From: Odiellus spinosus | Taxonomy: Eukaryota; Arthropoda; Arachnida; Opiliones; Phalangiidae | Reading direction: 5' to 3' | DNA length: 64,000 bases | NCBI GenBank assembly: GCA_963920705.1 | Contig: CAWUCO010000001.1 | Span: 248,001-312,000 of the forward strand | Shown: positions 33,661 through 45,562 of the stretch, piece by piece | How the letters are laid out: every line of letters starts with the position of its first letter | Numbering within the stretch: position 1 is the first letter of the stretch | Position numbers and translations under genes: made by a program | Notes under the pieces: model-generated | The model's input: only the letters and a program-made list of their open reading frames with translations | Databases searched by the model: none | What the model was told of the DNA's origin: nothing

Positions 33661-35332
33661 GTCACGTGACTCGAGGGGGGCGTGTATAGATTTTTTTAAA
33701 CCAAAGATCGATAATGAAGCTGGGCCGTCGTCACGATTAAGGGACTGATGTTCCAACGATTCGCGTACATTCAGTTTTATATAATGGTCAATCATCGCAA
33801 TATTTTGGACATTTAAAAAAATCAAACTTATGACTTTGATAATTGGCAGCATGTTCAGCCAAAGCTGAGGAGTAAATCGATTGGTGTACTTGGATTTGTT
33901 CTAAAATGATTTTGGACCTTATTACCACCCTAAAACTGAATGTACGCGAATCGATGGAAATAAGACAAGTTGGGAAACCAAAATAATACCTCCCCGACAA
34001 CCACGTGATGTTAACTAACCTAACCTTACCTAAAATATTAAAATTTATGGCATTTGTGGAAGACGAAGATTGAAAGCAAAAAGAAATAATATCTCAATTA
34101 AACACTAAATATATTAAACCAATAATTCAGATCAAAAATATACTTCTTATCAAGATAAATTTGAATGCAAAAGAATCAAACTTAATTCAAAATAAAATTT
34201 TGAGAACCAGAGTCGGAAAAAAATTTGCTGAATAATGAATTAATTTTAATATAAATGCGTATCGAGTAAAATAAGCAAGGTCAAGGTTCTTCTTTTAAAA
34301 CCATATAATAATTTTGAAGGCTCTAGAGTTTTTGCAGACCAAGTAACGCCAATAGGCAAAATATTATATCACATTGAACCTATAAGCATTTCTTCAGTAT
34401 ACCAACACAACCCTCAATAATTCTCTACTTAAAACCAAACCTAACTAGAGAAAAAAAGGAAAATAAATAAGATATAACCACATAGATTTCAAGATAAATA
34501 ATCCAGTCCATAATTCAGTATTAAAACAAAAAAGTCAGAATTAAGACAACTGAAATTAGCAACCTTTGGTAATATGTAAAATAGCCCTTACACGAACAAT
34601 TTAAGTAAAGCAAATTATCAAATAAACGCCAAATAAGTCAATTAATTAAAATGAAAAATATTAATCTTACCACTACCAAATAGCGGGCAGAAAACACAGA
34701 CATCAAGATAACATTAGCAAAATAAATTTTCAACACCGGTAATCCTGAGAACTAGGTTCTACAAAATCTTCCTGAATAATAAATTTATTTTAATCTTAAA
34801 AAAATAAAATCTTAAAAAAATATATATACAAATAACATATTGATAAACCAATTAAAATTAGATGCGAAAAACATTTAATCTCGATATGAGATTAAATACA
34901 CAAGGTCAAGGTTCTTCTTTTAAAACCATTTCAGAATTTTGACGGTTGTAGAGTATTTGTAGACCAAGTAACGTGAAAAGGCAAAATGTTATATCACATT
35001 GAACCTATACATGGCTTCAGTATACAACACAACCCTAATAAACCTATCAATAAACAACTAACGCATTGGCTTTCCGTATATCAGGTTAAACTAAAAATTA
35101 CGATGTAAAATTTCGCTTATTTGCGCTACTCGGTCTACATATACTCTACTTGTCTGTACAGAAAGTTTTAAGTAACCTTTTTTTAAGTTAACCTTCTTTG
35201 TGGATTAAGGCTGTGAGTGAAGAATAAAATATATTCTTTTAAGGCAGGACAGATCAGAGTAAAATTACACCAAGTTGGGAAACAACGTCATATGACGACA
35301 AACTAACTAGAATATTTTTCAAAATATTTAAG
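33661..35332. other. Non-coding interior of the P element with a direct repeat
   Basis: About 34280-34430 and 34900-35040 are direct repeats (CAAGGTCAAGGTTCTTCTTT, GACCAAGTAACG, ATATCACATTGAACCTATA). An exon-2-like phrase, CAAGTTGGGAAACCAAAATA, recurs at 33967. Otherwise A+T-rich with no gene. Confidence 0.45.
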
Positions 35333-35639
35333 GCCTGGTTCTTCGCGCGACTTTCGTCGATTTGCCGGAAATGGGCGCTTGTCTCATAGCCGCGCCGCCA
35401 TCTTTTTGCAGTAACAGGTTGCCAGACTATTTCTAATTTTATTTCCCACAAACCAAATTCAAGTTGTTAGTCCAACACCTCCGATATGATAAAATATAGG
35501 AGGCGTTGGTTAGTCTGTCGCTATATTCACACTACAAAAAGATGGCGGACGATCACGTGACAAAAGTTTTCCCCGCCAAAATTTTCGCGAGGGTCTCTAG
35601 ACTTCCGGTTTTGGAAATCGACCAGGACTATACTGCAAA
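35333..35639. mobile_element. Second copy of the AGTCCTGG MITE, left end damaged
   Basis: The body is nearly identical to 54664-54944 (GCCGCCATCTTTTTG, TAGGAGGCGTTGG, GACTTCCGGTTTTGGAAATC), and it ends GACCAGGACT at 35639. The left end reads GGCCTGGTTC... with extra bases before CGATTTGCCGG, so one TIR is disrupted. It lies inside the P element. Confidence 0.75.
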
Positions 35640-36480
35640 TCCAGCGCTTCTCCTGACACACGCGAAATTTAAACCCTCGCGCGAGTTTCAAGCATATTTG
35701 ATTTTTCGAACAACTTCAATGTGCATCCGCTTATAGAATTTTTGCAACTTGTCGAGTGTAAACCGGCTCGATCTTTTCGCGGGATCACAGTTGCGAAGTT
35801 TGTACAACTTAAAGCAAGTTCGCAAATTGAACAAGTACTCTAGTGAACTAATTGCAGACCGGAAGTGTGTGGCGGCTTATTGAACTTGCCTACCTTAATT
35901 ACCGTATAGCCTATCCTAGTAGTAGGAATGGGGCTGCTATTGAGTAGTTGTCCATTTATTAAAGTCTGGGTCTATACTCTATAGCACATCCTAGTCGCGG
36001 GACTCAAATACATTTATAAATAAAGTAGAGATTAGGATTTTAAGTATAATTGAGCACTTGGTGTAGGATGTCCAACTTGATCGTATTTTTTTCCCTATTG
36101 TAAAGTCATACTTGCCTTACAGTCTAAGAATTGCGAATCAAGTCGCCGAAAAATAGGTACTTGCAAAGGGTTCTTGCAAGAAGTACGTGCCTTATTTAAA
36201 CACACTACTCAAAATATGTGATAATAGGTGCGTTTTACCACCGCCTTAGCAACCAGGAGCCGTTGCCGAATCAATGAGGCAACACCGCTAGCGTGAAAGC
36301 CTAACGTGAACCTCTCCTCGCCCTACACAAGGTTATCATTGAGTGGGAAAAATGATAATCTCGCTTATTTATACCCCGAGAAGCGATGCTTATACAAAGT
36401 TAAAAAATATATCAAGTCTACTTTTTAACCAAAAATAGATAAAAAACAAAAGTATACAAATTGGTCTATAATGTTATTTA
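35640..36480. other. Non-coding DNA in the P element
   Basis: No gene, array or clear inverted repeat seen; the small ORFs are unsupported. Confidence 0.3.
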
Positions 36481-36490
36481 AATTCTTCAA

Positions 36491-36770
36491 TCCACCCCGA
36501 GTTTGCAGAAAGCCAAAACCTATACTGCCCGTTATACCTCGGCTTTTTTTACTAAATGATATATGGAAAATAGCTTAGCGCTTGCTGTCAACTCAAGCTG
36601 GTATTAGTATAGAAATTGGCTTAAATTTTTCAATCCACCCCGAGTTTGCAGCAAGCCTAAGCCTATACGGCCCTTTATACCTTTGCTATTTTAACTAAAT
36701 GATATATGGAAAATAGCTTAGCGCGTGCTGTCAACTCAAGCTGCTATTAAACGGTCAAATATTTAGAGAA
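36491..36770. repeat. 143-bp tandem duplication, two copies
   Basis: TCCACCCCGAGTTTGCAG at 36491 and 36634 and GATATATGGAAAATAGCTTA in each copy fix a period of 143 bp. Copies differ at several sites. Non-coding. Confidence 0.75.
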
Positions 36771-36969
36771 TTTCTTAAATATCTTCAAAACTATCGCCAA
36801 TTTAAAATTTAATTTTCAGCTACATTATTAATAAGATTAAGAGACATAATTATAATATTTTGAATTATATTTTAAATTAATATTATGTTTCAATTCACTA
36901 AAAGATATCACGCCATAATGCTACAATGTACTATACTTCCAAAGAGACTATATAAGCGAATCGAATGCC

Positions 36970-37335
36970 ATTATACAGTATCCGATTGTGATAAGATCTT
37001 GTGGAGATCCCACCTTATCAATGCTCAGACGTTTGTCGTAACCCTGAGTGCTCACGTGTCGGCCAATTTACCCTTGGGGGGCGATGTTTGGAGAGTGGAG
37101 GGTCGATGTGGACCATATTAGTGAGGGACGCCTCGCTAGTATGGCCCGCTGACATCCGACACTAGTGGTTGGACCTTGGTGCGTGATGGTCGGAGGTGAT
37201 TATAACAGTGGGAGACGTCCCATTGCGTATAATCGCCTTCAACTGTCCAGCATCGAGGTTTGACCGTAAAGTGGATGGTGGAAGGTGATAATATGCAATT
37301 GGAGACGTCCTGTTGCATATCATTGCACGACACTT
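36970..37335. repeat. Array of four imperfect hairpins
   Basis: Consecutive inverted repeats: about 36981-37025 (GATAAG... / CTTATC), 37094-37150 (CCATATTAGTGAGG / CCTCGCTAGTATGG), 37190-37236 (GGTGATTATAAC / GCGTATAATCGCC) and 37282-37332 (GATAATATGCAA / TTGCATATCATT). Three share a GGAGACGTCC- or GGAGATCCC-like apex. G+C is higher than in the neighbours. Non-coding; inside the P element. Confidence 0.62.
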
Positions 37336-37549
37336 GAAACTTAATGTTGCAGCCACGCTTAAAGGAGGTAATTCCCGTTAAACGGAATTGAACGATAAGC
37401 TGGTATGATAATGTCTCTAGACTTTTGGCTCTACGAGCTAGGTCACGTGATATCCGCGTACACAGGATATCCGGTTACACAGGAAGTGACACACACACAC
37501 ACAGCCACGACCAGTGTAAAACCTCCCCAGTCGGGGAGGTAAAAAACCT

Positions 37550-37866
37550 GTAAATTATTGTAGAGAATGAAATCGCAATCTAGCCTGATGTGCCTGTAAG
37601 ACACATTTTTGTTCGCGTTTTAATTCTATCGCGTAAACTTTGTTGATTATATTTGCTTATGTATTAAAAATTTAAATACCTGTAATCGTACGCTAACGAA
37701 TCTAGAAGAAAAACAACCGTACCTGATTAATGATTACGTTACTCTGTTGATTTGAATCCACACTTTGGGAACATATTTATATCCACAACCACAAGCTACC
37801 CTTATCTGAAACAAATGAAGCGTAGATAATTACTTATTACTACTGAGTTTGAGAAATATTTCCAAA
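37550..37866. repeat. Right arm of the 340-bp inverted repeat
   Basis: Inverted counterpart of 33318-33660. By symmetry the promoter-like DNA upstream of the THAP gene is repeated here pointing right, but no THAP exon follows at 37870 onward. Confidence 0.7.
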
Positions 37867-38400
37867 TAATCATTTACCTTAAGTTTCTGAGATTATCTGA
37901 GATAGATAAATAATTTATTAATTAGACAGTTTACGCATTAAATGGATATGAATTCTTTTAACATTGAAAGGAAAATTGAACAAAGACATCAAAAAATAAA
38001 AACAAAGACATTGTTAAGCCTTTGTTTAAGGCTTAACGGTATTTTAAAATACATTATGATTATTACGCGTAACTTACCCAGTCAAGTTTAAATAAATAAA
38101 TGAGCCTTATAAAATCAAACGAAACTTAAATAGAGCAGATTAGATAAAAATTGGTTAATTATTTGAAAACAACATTACGCGTCGCGACGCCCGACGGGCG
38201 CTGACAAGAAAAAGTCGTTAACAATGAATCATACCACGTGATATTTCCAAAGACTAAAAGCCTCCGACAAAAGTAGCGTTAAATAGTCTTTGCTTTGCAC
38301 TTGCTCCAGCTGGAAGGGGGCGCTGAAGTCTTGTAAAAGTTGTATGCAAGTAGCTCTATAGAGCACGCCTGTCTAGTAAGCGTAGCGTTAGGAAGTCTTT
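37867..38400. other. Right subterminal region and TIR of the P element
   Basis: A+T-rich DNA followed from about 38160 by a more G+C-rich stretch and the 40-bp terminal repeat (38362-38401). No gene seen. Confidence 0.45.
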
Positions 38401-38436
38401 GGTTTCGCCTTCACCTCATCACCGGCGGAACGGGAA

Positions 38437-38582
38437 ATTAAGATGGCGGCCGTTTACGCGCGCGTTCGTTAATTGTGAAATTAAAATCGTGTTAATTGAA
38501 GTTTAAAGCGCGGTATTTGTGACTACTGGATGGCATAAACAACCAAGATTCAAATTCAATCAAGGATCAAGATTTAATCGCT
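38437..38582 (+). other. Exon-like element with splice donor, unit 2 copy
   Basis: A G+C-rich start (GATGGCGGCCGTTTACGCGC), about 140 bp, then GATTTAATCGCT|GTAAGTCG. Copies at 46541-46700 and 60652-60808 keep both the start and a strong GTAAGT donor (CG|GTAAGTCGAAGAC). It looks like a plus-strand first exon, mostly untranslated (the first ATG gives nine codons before a stop), transcribed toward and antisense to the IR gene. Missing from unit 1. Confidence 0.42.
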
Positions 38583-39477
38583 GTAAGTCGAATTTGCCAT
38601 TTGGAGTTAGGGACTTTGCTTCAATTTAAGGAACGAAAATAATAGTTTTTTAAAGCCAATTTTGGGGGAAATAATAATTTTAAATCAATACGCTTTGGGT
38701 TAAAACAACCTATTATGTTTTACAATGTCGATTATTCGACAGTTGTACAGATTTCTATTCTGGAATAGAGTCATAGGGTTAAGTTGACCTCTCGAGGTTT
38801 AAGCGCCTCTATATTTTCACTCGAAGCAGTCACTAATGATATGGGTAGATAATTTCATATAATAGTGCTTAATTATTCAAGTAGTTATATATAAATACAT
38901 TTCATTAAGAACACATTTAAATTTAAGTTATATAATGCATTAATATACCATTTTCAATTGGCATTCAGGGATAATCTGACAAAGTGACACCCTTTAATAT
39001 TATTTGCTAAGAAATATTGCTTGAATAATTTTTTAAAAAGTTTTAAACGCTGTTTATGATCATTCGAATATTGCTGTTGAAACGTTTCTTCGAAGTTCTT
39101 GTTATTAATGATATTAGCCATCAGCTTGGATATAATAATAGGCTGTAAAGATATTTAATCAGCTCCAAAGTGTAGTGTTCAGAACCAAGCTAATAAGAGC
39201 CGGAATAACATTAATTCATTGTGAAAGAAATTTCCTTATTTATAATATTAGGTTGAAAATAAAACTGTTCTTGATCCAAGAGCTCGGAATCGGATAATGA
39301 ATAATTTAGCATATCCATTTATAACTAGGCTTTTTTTAGATATTTTAATCTCGAATAAATTAAGTTAGTATAAATATACAAATTAAATAAACATATGCGT
39401 ATTAAATGCTGGATACGAATTAGACCCGGAGATAAAATTTTTAAGCTTGATTAATAAACAAATTACGCGTTTATTCG

Positions 39478-39562
39478 AACCGAAGATAAAAATACGACCG
39501 TCGTATTTTTATCTTCGCACGGATTTCGAGAAACGTCAGAAACGTCGTATTACGACGTTTCT
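39478..39562. repeat. Local inverted duplication in unit 2
   Basis: GAAGATAAAAATACGAC is followed at once by its complement GTCGTATTTTTATCTTCG, and CGGATTTCGAGAAACGTC by GACGTTTCTCGAAATCCG. Units 1, 3 and 4 have only one orientation here (5852, 47581, 61693). A short snap-back duplication specific to unit 2. Confidence 0.75.
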
Positions 39563-39889
39563 CGAAATCCGTGTAGAATGAAATATAATAATTCGATTGT
39601 TTCATCTAAATTGAAAAGAACAGCGACTATTCTAGCTTCGATATCCCAATTTGGCTTAAAATACGCGAAGAAACTCGAGTTTCAAATGTTTCTTATCGGC
39701 GAATGAATAACACGAATAAGAAATGGATAATGTTTTCGCGAACGGATAATATCTGATTGACATTCAATTAACTAAAGTTCTACGAATTCCGAGCTCTCTA
39801 CATAATTTCCTTCAAAGTCCATTTAATCTGATTGAGGGTCAAGTTTTTACGAAGGAAATGCAGCTTGGAGATGTTGAAATATTGTATAA

Positions 39890-41980
39890 TCAGTCTTGAA
39901 ATCCAATGTCACGTGTTGGCGATTCCTTCGAGAGATAAACTCCCAATTTATTCGCGATAATCTCAGAGAAGAGGGTTAGACAAGCGATTGTGATTCCGGA
40001 CAACCAAATCTGGAACATGATGGACAATTCGTCGATGGTCGTGACAGTGGCTGCGTTCATCTCAGTGCCGGCGTCCTTTGCCAACACTGATCTAATCTTT
40101 AGAAACCTTTGTAAGTCTCTCGGGCCGGATTGAACAGTTTCCACGTATCTAAGCGTCCTAAAAAGGAATTTGCAAAGAATATTAATGCAGTTATATAAAA
40201 AAATAAGTCTCTTTGCAAACTCTTGAGTGGAGGAAGCGAAACCCTCAAAAATGACTGTCTATAGCTCAAATGCTAGAGCCAATTAATTGGGATTAGAGTA
40301 CTCGTCTGCCACTATCGGCCTTATTCTCTCGATTTGCAAATTTTGAGGGAGCCATCTAGTTTCACTCTCGAGAAATCGGAATGTGACGAAGCTTCCGCCT
40401 CACTCGTAAAGAGTTTGAAAAGGCAAAGTAGCCAATGGGCGCTAGAGAAGACGGTTCCGTGTCTTAATTCATAAATTACGTAACGAGCCATTGATTGAAA
40501 AGTAGGAAATTGCCTTTATACGCTTATTGGCTTTATAATCAAGGTTGTTTTACGGATGTTTCTCTAGCGCGCATGAAAATAAAGTTAAAACATTAATTAC
40601 AAATAATTAATTTCCTTCAAAATTATTTTCGGTAATGAAGAATAAAACGTTCTAAACGCAAATTTTCCGAAATATAATTTTTGGCCCGCGTTTTTCATTT
40701 TCTTTCGGATAAGATTATCCGTTGGACTAATTTGACTCTTCAAATATTCGTCGTCAGATAATATGGCGTATTTCCCGGTGCCGTTTGGGAAAGAGTCAAA
40801 TAAATCGGAATTAAATTCTTCGAAGTAGAATGCTTCTTTGTATAGTTGATCCATTATTGGAGAATTTTTACTGAAGTGTTCAATGTAGGTTTTTAACGCA
40901 AGGTCAGTGTGAGAAATTGCCGGTCTCATTCCGGGATATTTCTTGATATCTTCGAGAGTGTTTATTCGAACCGCGTTGGACACCATCATCTTGCTCTTTA
41001 AGTTGCCCGTGTACGCTTTGATCAAGACTGACGTCCCCAGTAACCAACCGCTCAACATCAGTTTTGCCGAAAGTCGCCTCGGGAAAACATCCGCGGCTAA
41101 TTGTTCAAGATTGATTTTTATTCTTTAGATTACTTATTCTATTGTTTTTACTCGCAATGAGGCACTCAACCATCGCTGCGCTATAGAGATACGCCTCATT
41201 GGGGAAAAGTGACTTCTTGAGACGGGTGGGGCTACGCGTCATAATCGATGGAAAGATTTAGAATTCTATATAAAAGTTCTATCACTCTGACCGTCAATTA
41301 TTCGTAAAGCTGACTATCAAAACCACGTATTACCCTCCCTTCCAGAGATGGTGCTAGAATCAACACGCGGTTTGTCGACGTCATAGGTGGGATGGATAGA
41401 GGCGTATTATATCTATAGCGCATGCATCATGCGTTGTAAGATATCCTCACTCTATGGCGAGGTACTCAACGGTTCTGAAGCAGATGAGAAACGTAAAACC
41501 AGGCGTATTCCAAAAACGGGAAACGCTTTCCGATTGACGAACGAAGGAATCTCATTTTGAAAAGCCCGCAGACGAGGGATAATAACAGCACACTGACTAT
41601 GAGGGAAACCCAAATTGTGGACTCGATGCCTTCCAACGAAAATTTCTTTTCCGCGTAAATTCCATCACTTACGACAGTTATAATTCTTACCGTTACTGCT
41701 CTCGACGGAGGGGAAGTGTAAAATAATTTAGTATATTGTGTTTCATAACCATACATACACGAATCGCAGAACTGCAATGGAGGAAAAATTAACAACCCGA
41801 ATAACTCTAATTTAGCTATTAGATACTCCGAAACGTACATTTGCCACAACGCAATACGCTGAATATGCAGTTGCAGGAATCGTCATATTTTGTTTCCGCG
41901 CATAATCATCCACCACGACCTTGACATCATCCCATGGCACGATTGTGAGACTAAAGTGAAACACTCGTTTTTCAATGACT
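39890..41980 (-). CDS. Ionotropic receptor IR-2 (best-preserved copy, partial)
   Basis: Chemosensory-type ionotropic receptor. Exons: about 41979-41855 (RVFHFSLTIVPWDDVKVVVD), about 41849-41471 (FCDSC, pre-M1, M1 ESTIWVSLIVSVLLLSLVCG, then FLEYAWFYVSHLL), 41096-40601 (VFPRRLSAKLMLSGWLL, pore/M2 GTSVLIKAYTGNLKS, S2 with PGMRPAISHTD), 40157-39890 (M3 IDELSIMFQIWLSGITIACL, tail DIGFQD, stop). Intron phases match IR-1. The intron between the M1 and M2 exons is 374 bp against 70 bp in IR-1. The three channel exons have no stop or frameshift, but the join to the ligand-binding piece is unresolved, and no upstream exons or start codon are found in the unit. It may be a 3' gene fragment amplified with the unit. 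Confidence 0.72.
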
Positions 41981-41999
41981 AGTATATTCAAAAGTCTAT

Positions 42000-44900
42000 C
42001 ACTTTATTCCACGAAAGTGAACAACAGCCCGTAGCTTAATACTATCAGCAAAGGTCCAGTTTTAAGTCAGAGCCCATCACTTAAAAATAGCCAAAAAGTC
42101 ATCATCCCTGTCTGCCTCGAGTGATTTGGACTCTCGATATTTTGAGTCGGGAGAGAGTGTTGGAATTTAGGCGGGCCGCGCTTGGCTAAATTGTTTTCCC
42201 TCACAACTCCGGAATTTCTCCATAGAGTGGCGCTTCCTCCGTTCACTATTTACAGGGCGACTCCGAACGCTGGAGTGTCTCGAATCAGAATCTGCCGGAC
42301 CTTTGCTGATGGTATTAAGCTACGGGGCGTTGTTTACTTTTATGGATTAAAATGATAGACTTTTGGTATTTTATTAATGTTGGCCTTACTTGATGTTTGA
42401 TAGGTTATCCCAAACATAGTTGAACGCGTTTGTGCCATTTTTTCCCGCTAGTAGTTTCATAACTATTTCCTCTGTGTATAGTGTATCAGTCTGATGTAAA
42501 ATACATAATATAACTTATGGTGACGGGAAAAAAATCAAACAATTTAACTCACTCCTATTTTGAAATTGTAAATCTGTTCTTCTCGTAGCTCTGGCATCTT
42601 GCGTAATGTAGATGGTCCTTCAACTTAATTTTGATCTTCAAGTCAAGTCCAAATCCAAACTCTTCTTGGCCGCTTTATTTCAAATAATAATGCTAGCTGG
42701 ATTCGTGGAGATCCTGAATTTCTTCGCATTAAATAGTCAAGGACCAATCGAATGTTATTGGAAGTCTCATTGGTCGTTGACGCATCAATGCGAAGAAATT
42801 CAGGATTTTCTAGGTTTTTAAATTTTATTTCTAGGTTATGTCCCTGAAATTCAAATTTGTCTAAATGTGTGTAGAAATTAATTTCATTATTGAAAATCTC
42901 CTCTTAAATATCTTAATCATATTTCTAATTAATTAAAAAGTTTTAAATTTTTATCTTCGAGTTTACCTTTGAATATGTTCTACAGGAATACTAGATCTGG
43001 TAAAGATATATTTTTAATATTAAACTCTTTAAATTGATCGCGGGAATTTCCAATTTTTTATCAAATGAGCTAAGAATTGGATAATGAATTATTAGGCATA
43101 TCCATTGATAACTAGACTTTTTTCAGATATTTTAATTTCGGATAAATTGTTTAAGTTAATATAAATCCACAATTTATATAAGCAGACGCGTATCAAATGC
43201 TGGATCCGAATTAGACCTGGAGATAAAATTTGAAGCTCGATTAATAAACAAATTAAGCGTTTATTCGAACGGATAATGCGAAATCCGTGTAGAATGAAAT
43301 ATAATAATTAGATTTTTTCATCTAAATCCAAAGGAACAGCGATTAAATTCCTACATTCTAGCTTCGAGATCTGAATTTGGGTTAAAATCAGCGAAGAAAC
43401 TCGAAAGTTTTCTAATGTTTCTTATCAGCGAAAGAATAACTCGTAAAACTTTTATCAATTTCCTAAATAACAATGAGTACGAATTGTAAGTTTACAGTTA
43501 CATTCGGGTATACGTTAACTCGAATAAGAAATGGAAATGTTTTCGCGAACGGATAAAATCTGATTGACATTCACGATGGTCTTATTCGATTAACAAAAGT
43601 TATACGAATTCCGAGCTCTAACAGTTGCTAATAGCCCCAAATCAAATATTTGGCTGGCCATTGCCAGGAAGGGACGGGTAGGCCTGTGACCTTGATTGCC
43701 ACCTTTGATTATTATCACAATTGAACTTACGTATTTTCTTCACTTTCTTTTGACCACCTTATGATCGACTTGAATTCTCCGGCTATCGTCGACCGAGTGC
43801 TTTATTGTAATCGTAACTTTAGTCATTTTATTATTAGAGCGAAAGTATGCTTTCTTGCCCTAGAAAGTATGCGAGCCGGTTAATTACTGGCGAGTCATAA
43901 ACACGCCATCTCGAAATAAGTTTAACAGGCTATCAAGAGTGGATCAAGCATTTGTAACTCACCAAAAAGTGTTATTTTCCATACCTATTATCAAGCGAAC
44001 CACAAACGATATCAGTTCGTGGCTTTCACCTTTTGAATTGAAATCTTCTTTAGTTCTTGACTTAATTTTGATAATTATAACGCGAGAAATGAGCGAATCT
44101 TGTTTAAAAATAACTTATTCGAAATTTGATCATTTCCGGACCTATTATCTCGCGTTCTAATATCGCTAGAACTTTACTTCCGACGAACCGTAAAAGTCGG
44201 ACGTAGTTCGTGGTATAATTTAACAATTTTAAGTTTAATATTTACTCTAATTACGATAAGAAATCTATATTATAACGGGGTTTTCCGTGTAAACTCGAAG
44301 ATGTCGCCACGATAGAGCCTATATTATCCGAGACCCGTCAGCGTTTAGCCTACAGCGTGCCCAACCGCATCCAGGATAGGCGGGATACTCGGGGAAAGAG
44401 ATAAGATTGAGTTCAGTAGACTGGGAAATAAATCATTCCCAAACGAAACTTACCCCCAGAAACACTGAGACCCCTTTTATGCAAATCAGAGCCATCTCTT
44501 GTTTCTTCCATCGTACTAAATAACCGCCTTAATCCTTTTGGAATATACTCCTAAGTTCCTAGCTGGTTCGCTCTTGATTCTAATCATTAAACTTCATTTG
44601 AAACGCAACGAAAAGTTTTAGCGTAGTTTTTTCTATTAGCATCGTTTATGGGAGCGTGTCCGTGACGCTCCTATTATTATCGTTTCGGCAAACTTTATAA
44701 AATATAAATAATAATAATATAAATATCATCACAAGTAAACCATGCTTCAAGTTTACAATACAATAAGACATATTACGAGTGGTACGTGGTTCAGAAAGTT
44801 TTGTCTCAGAGCTTTCGCCCGAGGAGATAGGGAAAAAATCCAAAAACTCTAAAATGGTCGAGATACGGAACTCGAAATTGCCCTCTAGCGGTTGTGATTT

Positions 44901-45562
44901 GAACTAAGTAAGCGGTGTTAATATCCCGCTGAACTTTCTAGACGTTTACGAGGGTGAAAATGTATCGACGGAAAACGATTCTTCCCTCCCTCTCGCGAAA
45001 CGACGGAGCGTGTCTCGCCCGGCCGTCGCTATTTCGAGTCTGATTTACTCTAGAAAGAATATACGGAGCCCGGCCACCTTTCTGTACAAATTTCGGAATA
45101 CTTTGGGTGAAACCTTGGACTCAGAAAATCGAACTCACTTCATTGTCACCCGCAGTATGTCGTCTTAAATACTTGGAGGATGATTAACTTGTGATATTAA
45201 CTTCTATAATTATAACACAGCCTACAAAGGAGAGGATGTAGCTAAATATGATGAGATTGGTGGAGAGAATTAGATTTTTCTATGGGGTTTATTATTGCGT
45301 ATTTATTCGCCTAATATTTCTCTAGTGTTTGCAATTTGTATATATTTTATTAATTGGAGAGATCGAGTGAATTAATTTCAGACATTAATCTTATTATCAA
45401 TTTGCTTAAAAGAGACTATCAATCCAATTAACTTATCCAAAGAAAATATAAATAAATAATTCTCATATCTGTTTTTATCCGAAAATGGCAACTTATCCTA
45501 GAATATTATCCTAGTTATATAATTCGGATAAGAACAATTTAAAAATATATTAACTTCAAAAA
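42000..45562. repeat. Non-coding part of unit 2, shared with units 1 and 3
   Basis: Begins with a block also found at 4810-5090 (CCGTAGCTTAATACTATCAG), then the same ordered blocks as 8640-12315. The hairpin repeat is at 42710-42807. No gene. This unit lacks the insertion seen at 12316 and so shows the empty site near 45560. Confidence 0.6.

Larger units (their letters stand above)
22689..38401 (-). mobile_element. P-superfamily transposon, 15.7 kb, 8-bp target duplication
   Basis: GTTTCGCC lies at 22681-22688 and again at 38402-38409; units 3 and 4 have one GTTTCGGC at the same place (about 46508 and 60616), continuing TTCACCTC exactly as on the right side here. The ends are 40-bp inverted repeats with two mismatches: left CAAAGACTATCTAACGCTAC..., complement of the right CAAAGACTTCCTAACGCTAC.... 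The left repeat is itself split by MITE A. CA...TG ends, a TIR of about 30-40 bp and 8-bp duplications are the P-element hallmarks, and a THAP/P transposase gene lies inside on the minus strand. Drosophila P is about 2.9 kb; the excess here comes from nested insertions and long flanking non-coding DNA. Confidence 0.87.
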
